From Cytophagaceae bacterium (lineage in GTDB: Bacteria > Bacteroidota > Bacteroidia > Bacteroidales > Marinilabiliaceae), in NCBI GenBank assembly GCA_031285765.1, contig JAITVO010000130.1:1-38844 (forward strand): a stretch of 38,844 nucleotides of DNA, given 5' to 3'. Positions 19,523-27,154 of this stretch are shown here, one piece after another. Position numbers and translations under genes: made by a program. The notes beneath the pieces are model-generated. The model worked only from the letters and a program-made list of their open reading frames with translations. It was not told where the DNA came from and made no database searches. Position 1 is the stretch's first letter. Every line of letters begins with the position of its first letter.

Positions 19523-20461
19523 ATGAAAAGAATTCTGATAATATTGAGCCTTTTGTTGTGTGGATGGTCGGTTTTTGCGCAAAACCAGTACCTTTTTAAT
19601 AACTACATTGCAAATCAGGGAATGTTGAACCCTGCATACAACGGGTCGAGGGACGACATCAGCGGATTGCTGCTGCACCGCAGCCAGTGGATTGGCTTCG
19701 AAGGTGCGCCAATGCTCGATGCCTTGAATGTGCACGGCGCTATCGAAGAAACCAATTTTGGTGTTGGCGGCTTTATTATCAACGACCATCACGGATTTTC
19801 GAATACGCTCGACTTTATGGCGGCAGGGTCGTACAAACTACAGTTTGGCGGCGGCAGGGCTGGCGACGATATGACCCTGATGCTGGGCTTACAGATGGGC
19901 TTGTCGTCGATGATTTACGACGGAACTAAAGCAATTACCGATAACTTTGGCGACCCTGTTTTTAAGGGCAAAGAGTCCAAAGTATTCTTTAATTCCGGCT
20001 TTGGAGCCTATTTTTACACCGAAGATTATTTTGCAGGATTCTCGATACCCAGATTCTTTTCGCCTAATTTCGACATGCAGAGCGAAACGCATAAAAACCA
20101 GTTCGACTTCAAAAATATGCACATGTATCTTTATGGAGGATATGTGTTCGATTTTCAGGGCACGCTGGTTCGTCCTACTTTGCTTGTAAAACAGGTTTAT
20201 GGCGCGCCCATGCAGTTCGACGTGTCGGGTGCTGTTTATTTGATGGAGTCATTATGGCTGGGACTCACTTACCGAACGGTTGCCGAAGCGGTATTTTTTG
20301 CCGATTACAAAATAAGTCGCCAGTTTACGTTGCGTTATTCATTCGATTATTCGTTTTCGCCCGTTCAGCCATGGGCAAAATTCGGATCGCACGAAATTGG
20401 TTTGCAGTTCGATTTTTCGTTTCAGCCGCGTACAGGTATGAAAACCATACGGCATTGGTAG
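19523..20461 (+). CDS. PorP/SprF family type IX secretion system membrane protein
   Basis: 312 aa; signal peptide then QNQYLFNNYIANQGMLNPAYNGSRDDISGLLLHRSQWIGFEGAPML..., NFGVGGFIINDHHGFSNT, typical of the PorP/SprF family; located directly after a type-B CTD protein, as is common. Confidence 0.95.
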   Translation: MKRILIILSLLLCGWSVFAQNQYLFNNYIANQGMLNPAYNGSRDDISGLLLHRSQWIGFEGAPMLDALNVHGAIEETNFGVGGFIINDHHGFSNTLDFMAAGSYKLQFGGGRAGDDMTLMLGLQMGLSSMIYDGTKAITDNFGDPVFKGKESKVFFNSGFGAYFYTEDYFAGFSIPRFFSPNFDMQSETHKNQFDFKNMHMYLYGGYVFDFQGTLVRPTLLVKQVYGAPMQFDVSGAVYLMESLWLGLTYRTVAEAVFFADYKISRQFTLRYSFDYSFSPVQPWAKFGSHEIGLQFDFSFQPRTGMKTIRHW

Positions 20462-20691
20462 GCATGTTCAATTACGGATTAAAAATGATTTTGTTGTAAC
20501 GAATAATATTTTGTCTTTTAGATAATTATAGTCGTCAATTTTTGACTTGTTTTGATGGGCATTTTAAATAATCGTTTAAAAATAAACTGTTTATCAAAAA
20601 TTGCCGATTAAAAATAAAACCCGTAAATAATTAATAATCAAGTCGTCATCGTTGCAACAACGTCATTAAAAATTACGGATTACGAGATGTA

Positions 20692-20859
20692 AAGTAGAGT
20701 GGGAGAGAGGCGAAATTGAGAATGAAGAATTGGAAATTATAACCTTTTCAATACTCTCAAAAAACAAAACTTGCGTAATATGAGTTATGAATTAAATATT
20801 ACAGTATTCATCAATTACGCATATACAAAGTAGAGTGGGGGAGAGGTGAAATTGAAAAT
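20692..20859. repeat. pair of 33-bp direct repeats (aaagtagagtggg[a/g]gagagg[c/t]gaaattga[g/a]aat)
   Basis: Copies at 20692-20724 and 20827-20859, 3 mismatches in 33. Confidence 0.7.
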
Positions 20860-20905
20860 TATTACCATTTTTCTATAGGGGTAATTTTCGAATACAAATT
20901 GGAAA

Positions 20906-21130
20906 CTCATGTTACACATTGGCTTGAAAAGCCAAATTTTCATAACCAATAGCTGCGCGAAGCGTTGCTATGCAGTTATGAAAATTTAGTCATTTCAGGG
21001 CTGTGAACAGTTCAAGGTTGAAAATCTTATGGTTTTGCGTTCAACTTTGAACCTTGAACCTTGAACCTTGAACCTTGAACGGAAAATGCCTTTTTAGAGG
21101 CTCTCGAAAAATCATGCAACGTAACATGAG
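20906..21130. repeat. 225-bp structured element bounded by perfect 10-bp inverted repeats (ctcatgttac/gtaacatgag)
   Basis: Ends ctcatgttac (20906-20915) and gtaacatgag (21121-21130). Internal hairpins ttggcttgaaaagccaa and aattttcataac...gttatgaaaatt; related element at 38681 onward. Confidence 0.65.
21047..21080. repeat. 7-bp tandem repeat (ttgaacc) x ~4.9
   Basis: ttgaaccttgaaccttgaaccttgaaccttgaac read directly; gttcaaggttgaa at 21009 is an inverted partner. Confidence 0.9.
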
Positions 21131-21496
21131 CTAATAACCCTTGTTGTGTAAAATGCACAAAGTTTCACAATAACAACACTTTATTAAGTGTGTATTTTGG
21201 CGGAAACAAAAAATACATACTTTCAACTCCCGCAGGGGTAACACTTTTTTAAGTTGAGAGTGATATTTATACGTTCTCTATAATTCTCCACTTTCAATTT
21301 TTAACTCTTCACTCTTATTGTGGCGTCCCTGCAAGACTTGGAGCATGATATAATTAAATACACCGGTTACGCTTCTCACCGCCAATAAATATAATATCGT
21401 TCTTGAGAAATAATTTTATATTAATGTCTTTGTGAAAATTCATGCTTGCGCAACATCGGTTAATAACTAAACTCTAAATTTCGTCTTCAGAAACTG

Positions 21497-21622
21497 TTAT
21501 ACTCGAACTGGAAGTTCTGTTTCGGCATAACTGTAAGCTGGACAATTCTGTTTACTTTTACAGCCTGAAACAGAAAGAACAAGCAGTAATAATAGTACAG
21601 CACCTACAAAAAACTTTTTCAT
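21497..21622 (-). CDS. 41-aa small lipoprotein (not in the supplied ORF list)
   Basis: Minus-strand ATG at 21622, TAA at 21497: MKKFFVGAVLLLLLVLSVSGCKSKQNCPAYSYAETELPVRV*. Lysine-rich N-terminus, hydrophobic core and a lipobox-like SVSGC. Confidence 0.65.
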   Translation of the reverse strand: MKKFFVGAVLLLLLVLSVSGCKSKQNCPAYSYAETELPVRV

Positions 21623-21858
21623 TTTTACTTCTTTTATTTATTCATTCATTATAAATACATTACCTGTCTATTTTCTCCATTTTTAGGTAGAATAATTCAG
21701 TGTAAAGTTACACAAAATATTCTTCACGGTCAATAGTTTTCTTTTAAACGCAAAAAAAACTATTTTGTTTCAGAGTCTGTTCAAATTTTAGAAAGAAAAA
21801 TGATACATGGTTTATAATTGGATCTTCACCGAATAGATTGATAATTTTGACTCTATAA

Positions 21859-22140
21859 TGTTTTGTATGGGTAATCTTATTTTACAACTCATGTTATGCC
21901 GGTACATTCAAAAAACATCTGAAAAAGATATTGAAAACGTACATAAATAAAAAAATATTCATTGTTGATAATGTCAGTTTTTATCATGCAAAGAGCCTCA
22001 AGCCCCTTCTTAAAGCGCATCTTGAACTTGAAAGCTGCTATTTGCAAGCCAATTCTCCGGATATATTCTACAGTAGAAAGAGTGTAGTGGTATATATGCA
22101 AAAGTATTACACATATTCGATATTTAAACTTTCTAAGTAA
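21859..22140 (+). pseudogene. C-terminal remnant of an IS630-family (DDE) transposase
   Basis: Frame from 21859: CFVWVILFYNSCYAGTFKKHLKKILKTYINKKIFIVDNVSFYHAKSLKPLLKAHLELESCYLQANSPDIFYSRKSVVVYMQKYYTYSIFKLSK*. Resembles the IS630 pattern (..FLVLDNASFH.SK.LK..L......L..LPPYSPDLNPIE..W.YM.KYITHN.F), with PPY and NPIE degraded; in-frame stop upstream at 21856. Confidence 0.65.
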
Positions 22141-22428
22141 AAAAAACAGTTATTTTTTTGCAATTGTTTTTTACTACATCTTAACCCTAACGAGTGCTTG
22201 AAAAAAACATGTGTTTTTTTTGTGAAATTATATGACAAAGCTGCTGTTTTGTGTAAAAATATTATACTGTGGTTGTTTTTATAAAATGAAACTTTATTGA
22301 TAACTTATAAATGGTTGTTACTGTGTAAAAAAACTGCATTATCGCAGTAAAAAAGTAAGTATAAATTTCGTGCATTTGCGCTGATTGGTTACGATTTGTA
22401 AATAAAATCTTATCTATACCTTCGTTTC

Positions 22429-22620
22429 ACTAATAAAACAATCTTAGTAGCTATATATTCCATCAATACTTACCCCATTATATTTCCCGTGTTAATGATA
22501 CTGTTGTTTTATCATTTTATTGGTTACTGAGCTTGTTTAGTTTGTAAAATGAAATTTTATGCCTTTCATAAACAGACGAATATAATAAATTTGACTTCTG
22601 TAAAATTTTATGCGTTTGCC
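22429..22620. repeat. diverged intergenic block, copy 1 (related to 32137-32309)
   Basis: actaataaaacaatcttagtagcta ... tttgtaaaatgaaattttatgcctttcataaacagacg ... aaatttgacttctgtaaaattttatgcgtttgcc; collinear with copy 2. Confidence 0.6.
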
Positions 22621-22750
22621 TTATTTGTTATCCACTTAGAGTAATAAAGTAAAAATGCTATAAAAGAGTTTTCACAATACAATTGAAATCACTCCTTTAT
22701 AACACTTTCCATTTCAGTACTTAAAAAATAATAACAAAACCATTACTTTG

Positions 22751-22824
22751 CGATCCCGGAGGGACTCGAACCCCCAACCTCCTGGGCCGTAACCAGGTAC
22801 TCTATCCAATTAAGCTACGGGATC
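22751..22824 (-). tRNA. tRNA-Arg (anticodon ACG)
   Basis: Reverse complement GATCCCG TA GCTTAATTGGATAGAGT ACCTGG TTACGGC CCAGG AGGTT GGGGGTTCGAGTCCCTC CGGGATC G: 7-bp acceptor stem, anticodon stem CCTGG/CCAGG with loop TTACGGC (ACG), canonical GGTTCGAGTCC T-arm; CCA not encoded. Confidence 0.95.
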
Positions 22825-23075
22825 ATATCTTTCAAATGCGGTGCAAAGGTAAAAATAAAAATTCAATTCCACATCTTTTCAAAGAAAAAAATAGAGAAAA
22901 AAATAAATTTATTTTCTGACGTAATAAAATAGTCCTATTAAAACAATTGTAATACAGATAATTAAAACATGAATCTTGTTGCTTTATTTTTTTGAAAACT
23001 GTATTTATTTTTTTGTATTCTATTCCGTATAGAATCGCTATGTCGTGTTTTATGCTAATAATACAATGTTTATAC

Positions 23076-23180
23076 AGGGACAAAATGTTGGCAGAAATCG
23101 GAATTTCGCCACATTTTGTCCCTATCGGGGACGGAATTAAATACATATTTCGTTCCATACGGGACGATAGAACAAGGTAC
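23076..23180. repeat. REP-like palindromic repeat, copy B
   Basis: gggacaaaatgttggcagaaatcgg...attttgtccctatcggggacggaatt...atttcgttccatacgggacga; collinear with 2234-2390. Confidence 0.7.
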
Positions 23181-23301
23181 AATACTTGCTTTTACTAACA
23201 TTTTGTTCTTAGCAGGACATCAAAGCATCCTAATTTATTTGTTGAATTAAATTTTTCGTCACTTATGACATATTTAATCTTTTTCTTTTCAAAATTCGCT
23301 T

Positions 23302-23309
23302 TATATTTG
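23302..23309 (+). promoter_or_regulatory. candidate Bacteroidetes -7 promoter element (TAnnTTTG)
   Basis: TATATTTG 46 bp upstream of the ATG at 23355. Confidence 0.5.
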
Positions 23310-23354
23310 CACTATATTTATATGTAATAAACCTTTTACAATATTGTTATTTAT

Positions 23355-25214
23355 ATGAGCCAGTTAATATCCGTTGACCCCCAAAAATGTAATTTAAGTT
23401 TTACGTGCATACGCGCCTGTCCTGCCAAAGCCATCAAGGTTCAGGAAAAACATGCGCAGGTAATTCCTTCGCGATGTATCGGATGTGGAAACTGCTTTGC
23501 GGTATGCGCACAGAATGCGCTGGTTATTCGCGATGAAAAAGCAAAGGCAAAAGAGCTGATTGAATCCGATGCGCCCGTTGCCGCAATATGCGACCCAAGT
23601 ATTTCGGGCGAGTTTACCGATATTACCGACTATCGAAAATTTGTAGCAATGATTCGCGCACTGGGTTTTACCTACGTCCTCGAAACTGCCATCGGCGTCG
23701 ATTTAATCGCCTTTAAATATCGCGAGCTGTTCAACAATTTTCACGGAAAGTTTTACATCACCGCTAACTGCCCGTCGGTAGTGTCGTACATCGAAATGTA
23801 TCACCCCGAACTCACCGACAACATTGCGCCCATAGCGCCATCGTATGTTGCAATGGCAAAGGTTGTCCGCCGTTTTTATGGCGATGATATAAAGACAGTG
23901 CTGCTTACATCGTGCGCTGCCGCCAAAGACGATGTGCGAAAATTCAAAGACGACGGGCGAATCAATGCCGTCCTGACCTTCAGAGAACTGCGCGAACTGT
24001 TTGCCGAAAAAAACATTACGCAAAATTTTGTAGAATACAGCGACTTCGACGCTCCCGTGGGGCGTAAAGGAGGTTTGCTGCCAGCCAGCCGGGGAATGCT
24101 GCAGGCGGTTGATATTAATCAGGAACTGCTGTCGGGCAATATTTTATCAGCTATTGGGAGAAATAACTTTCTCGACGCCATCTCGGAGTTTAAAACCGAA
24201 GTAGAATTGCATCAGCATCTCGATCTCTTTTATTGCGAGGGCTGCGTGATGGGTCCCGGTATGTCGCCGGGCGGTAAAAAATATCTGCGACGCTCCGAAG
24301 TTATCAAATATGTAAACAAGCGGCTCAAAAGTCTGGATTTGGTGGCGTGGCACGAGCAGATAGACTCGTTGAATACGCTCGACCTTTCGCGCAAATTCAC
24401 ACCTCGCGAGCGACTGCTGCCTCAACCGCAGGAACAGGAAATACTGCAGGTGCTGCGCGACATGGGCAAAACCCGGCATCAAGACCAGCTAAACTGCGGT
24501 TCGTGCGGGTATCCAAACTGCCGCGAGTTTGCCATCGCCTACTGTCAGGGATTAACCAACTTTGAGATGTGTTACTCCTACACAACGCAGAATTTGCACT
24601 CTTATTTGAATAAATTGAATTTGGCAAACGAGAAACTGCGCAAAACACAGGACGAACTTCACAAAAGCGAGAACAAGGCAAAGCAGGAAGAGCAGGCGGC
24701 AAGAGAAGCAGCCGAAACGGTTACGCTGATGCTCGACAAAATAAGCGCTGGTGTTGTGATTGTTGACGAAAATTTGAATATTGTAGAATCGAACCGCTCG
24801 TTTGTTGAAATGGCAGGCGACGACGCACGAATGCTCAACGAAGTTATTCCCGGCTTGAAAGGTGCCGAACTTAAATTGCTTGTGCCTTTCCACAAACTGT
24901 TTTCAACCGTATTGCAGTCGGGCGAAGATTTGCTGAACCGCGATACGCCACTCGAAAATACAATTCTGAACATATCCGTTTTTACCATCAAAAAGCGTCA
25001 GGTAGTTGGCGGTATCATCCGCGACCTCACCGCCCCCGACGTAAAAAAGGAAGAAATTGTAAACCGTGCCCAGCAAGTTATCCGCGAAAACCTTGAAACC
25101 GTTCAACAGATAGCTTTCCTTTTGGGTGAAAGCGCCTCGAATACCGAGAAAATACTGCGCTCTATTATCAATACACAGGAGTTTGGATTGCATATGGATG
25201 GCGGAATAAAATAA
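23355..25214 (+). CDS. [FeFe]-hydrogenase-like sensor protein: 2x4Fe-4S ferredoxin domain + hydrogenase large-subunit C-terminal domain + 4Fe-4S (CGSCGYPNC) domain + PAS
   Basis: CNLSFTCIRACPAKAI / CIGCGNCFAVCAQNAL ferredoxin motifs; degenerate H-cluster motifs TANCPSV, LLTSCAAAKDD, FYCEGCVMGPGMS; LNCGSCGYPNCREFAIAYCQGLTNFEMC; PAS-like KISAGVVIVDENLNIVESNRSFVEMAG and a coiled coil. Confidence 0.92.
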   Translation: MSQLISVDPQKCNLSFTCIRACPAKAIKVQEKHAQVIPSRCIGCGNCFAVCAQNALVIRDEKAKAKELIESDAPVAAICDPSISGEFTDITDYRKFVAMIRALGFTYVLETAIGVDLIAFKYRELFNNFHGKFYITANCPSVVSYIEMYHPELTDNIAPIAPSYVAMAKVVRRFYGDDIKTVLLTSCAAAKDDVRKFKDDGRINAVLTFRELRELFAEKNITQNFVEYSDFDAPVGRKGGLLPASRGMLQAVDINQELLSGNILSAIGRNNFLDAISEFKTEVELHQHLDLFYCEGCVMGPGMSPGGKKYLRRSEVIKYVNKRLKSLDLVAWHEQIDSLNTLDLSRKFTPRERLLPQPQEQEILQVLRDMGKTRHQDQLNCGSCGYPNCREFAIAYCQGLTNFEMCYSYTTQNLHSYLNKLNLANEKLRKTQDELHKSENKAKQEEQAAREAAETVTLMLDKISAGVVIVDENLNIVESNRSFVEMAGDDARMLNEVIPGLKGAELKLLVPFHKLFSTVLQSGEDLLNRDTPLENTILNISVFTIKKRQVVGGIIRDLTAPDVKKEEIVNRAQQVIRENLETVQQIAFLLGESASNTEKILRSIINTQEFGLHMDGGIK

Positions 25215-25364
25215 AAAACATCCCGCTCTCCTATTTTATATAAAAAAACGACTACCTGAATTTGGCTGCCTTTTTTCCAAAGCAGTAACGAGTACACCTC
25301 CTTGTCAGTTATAGCAATAGTACAAAATGTTATACAGAGAAGATATTTATCGTAGGTATATTGA

Positions 25365-25486
25365 TATACTCAAACAAAAATGGTTTGCAAATAACAGAGG
25401 ATTCCAGTTTTTAACTGTTCAGTTTTATTTATTGACAAGGGGATTAATCCCCTTGTTGCTTTTATTCGCAAATCAATTCTGTTTGA
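25365..25486. repeat. 122-bp inverted-repeat element, copy 2 (MITE-like)
   Basis: Nearly identical to 2074-2195 over the full 122 bp; homology ends at gtttga on the right. Confidence 0.85.
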
Positions 25487-25662
25487 TTTTAATTCATTAT
25501 TCCGCCAATTAAAACCGACGGCAATCAATCTGTTTTACATCCATTGCCGTTTGCTTTAGCTAACATACTTACGATTGAAAATAAACAGGCTTTAGCCAAA
25601 TTCATTTTCGAATCAAAATAATTTATACAGGCAAACATCCTCTTGCTTTGTATAAAAATATC

Positions 25663-26346
25663 CTACAACTGCGGAGTTTTGCTGCATTCTGGCTTTTTGC
25701 GCGTCGATTGCAGCACCATCGCTATCCTTTCTATCGTGTAAACCTTGCGTTTTACAGTGTCTTTTTTAAATATAAGCTTGCCGGCTGCACATATTTCCGA
25801 AATGTAATGGTACAATCGAAGATAAACAGCGTTGTTTTGAGCTGTACGCTCTTTTTTGTTTACAAGATAAGTGTTGTGAGTGTTATTTAAGCCTTCGATA
25901 CGGTTTACGTCGGCAATCAATTCGTCCACAAAGCCTTCGGGCATGTTACTGATGCTCAACCGCGAAGCATTGTCGTTATAATATTCTATTGCATCGCGCA
26001 TGTTACGCATAGCGCCCTCTACATTCCTGTGGCGAAGCTGCTTCATAATAATGCTGATGATACCGAAATTAAGTTCAGCCTCCTTTGCATACGATTTCAT
26101 GTACAGCAACTTATCCAAAAAGTCGTCGCACTCGGCGTAAAGCTCTACCGTCAGCTTTTTTTGCCCTTCGGTTGCAGCAAAAACCGATTCCATTCCATTT
26201 ACTTCGGCAAGAAAATCTCTGAAACTTTTCAGATACGATGCGTCGATGTTTTTATACTTCTCGGTAAATAAGTTCAAATCGCGCTCAAGGTTCGACGCAA
26301 CTATTTCGCCTGCCGGAACATATTCTTCCATTCTTAAGTATGGCAT
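25663..26346 (-). CDS. conserved-looking helical hypothetical protein
   Basis: Likely start ATG at 26346 (MPYLRMEEYVPAGEIVASNLERDLNLF...); the ORF-track start at 26442 runs into the 21-bp array and is unlikely. 227 aa, mostly charged helical sequence. Confidence 0.7.
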   Translation of the reverse strand: MPYLRMEEYVPAGEIVASNLERDLNLFTEKYKNIDASYLKSFRDFLAEVNGMESVFAATEGQKKLTVELYAECDDFLDKLLYMKSYAKEAELNFGIISIIMKQLRHRNVEGAMRNMRDAIEYYNDNASRLSISNMPEGFVDELIADVNRIEGLNNTHNTYLVNKKERTAQNNAVYLRLYHYISEICAAGKLIFKKDTVKRKVYTIERIAMVLQSTRKKPECSKTPQL

Positions 26347-26382
26347 ATCAATCTGTATTATAATCAAATTTTTGTTTACAAA

Positions 26383-26676
26383 ACACTGTCGATATTCAAC
26401 CGAACACCATTGATGACTCAACTCACATCGCCGGCAACTCAACCAACATCGCCGACAGGCTACCCAACATCACCGACATTCTTCATACTGCCTCTGTATG
26501 CCTATCCAACATCTTCCGCAGTTTACCCAACGCCGCTGATTATCTGCCCAACACCTCTGCCTGCTTACCACGCGCCGCATATTGCATATCAATCATCAAT
26601 CACTGTTTACCAAACATCTTTGACGGCTTACATCGCACCTCTGGCAGTACTTATAATACATCCAACCGCTCAGTAA
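26383..26676 (+). repeat. 21-bp-period degenerate tandem array (array 2), ~14 units
   Basis: Successive 21-mers: acactgtcgatattcaaccga / acaccattgatgactcaactc / acatcgccggcaactcaacca / acatcgccgacaggctaccca / acatcaccgacattcttcata / ctgcctctgtatgcctatcca / acatcttccgcagtttaccca / acgccgctgattatctgccca / acacctctgcctgcttaccac / gcgccgcatattgcatatcaa / tcatcaatcactgtttaccaa / acatctttgacggcttacatc / gcacctctggcagtacttata / atacatccaaccgctcagtaa. Confidence 0.85.
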
Positions 26677-27137
26677 TCAATAACAGCGGCAAAGATAATA
26701 ATAAAGTTTTGAATCATCCAAATTTTTCCGCAATATTTTTTTATCAAAATACAATATTTTTTTTCGCAGCGCTGTGCAAATACAGCACAAATGACACTGA
26801 TAACGAAGGTTAGCACAGATAAAACACTTATGATAAAGGTAAAAATAATTTTGGCTAAAGCCATACTCGGTACATCTATTATCCATCTGCTAAAACCAAC
26901 GATAATGACACTTTTCTAACAATGCTCCTTGCAAAAAAGAGGCTTTATTGCCGCTGGCTTTAACCAACAGCTACAAAAGGCAAAATAAATCAGAGCTATG
27001 TCAAAATAAAAATGACGCATCATCATCATTCCTCTACCTGATTACATCCATAATATATCAGCGTTAATCCGTGTTATCCGCGTCATCCGCGTTCAAATTA
27101 TTTTCGGCGCAATAAACATTATTTTCGGCGAATTGTG

Positions 27138-27145
27138 TATCTTTG
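27138..27145 (+). promoter_or_regulatory. candidate Bacteroidetes -7 promoter element (TAnnTTTG)
   Basis: TATCTTTG only ~10-18 bp upstream of the possible ATGs at 27155/27164, implying a very short leader if used. Confidence 0.45.
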
Positions 27146-27154
27146 CCGCAAAAT

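Noticed and set aside
22832-23198. ORFs around 22.8-23.2 kb
   Set aside because: Translations of the GTCCC palindrome repeat and flanking AT-rich sequence.
24552-24893. Antisense ORFs within the hydrogenase-like gene
   Set aside because: Overlap a strongly supported CDS with clear motifs; no independent evidence.
26410-26676. 88-aa + strand ORF (MMTQLTSPATQPTSPT...) as a real protein
   Set aside because: It is the direct translation of the 21-bp array, starts at TTG/ATG without an obvious ribosome site, and units upstream of the start lie in the same register; kept as a repeat, protein status undecided.
26383-26676. CRISPR array
   Set aside because: Units are contiguous, degenerate 21-mers with no constant repeat/variable spacer alternation and no cas genes nearby.
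26670-26864. 64-aa minus ORF with a TM-like segment (MALAKIIFTFIISVLSVLTFVISVI...)
   Set aside because: Low-complexity AT-rich translation ending at the array; possible but no supporting signal.
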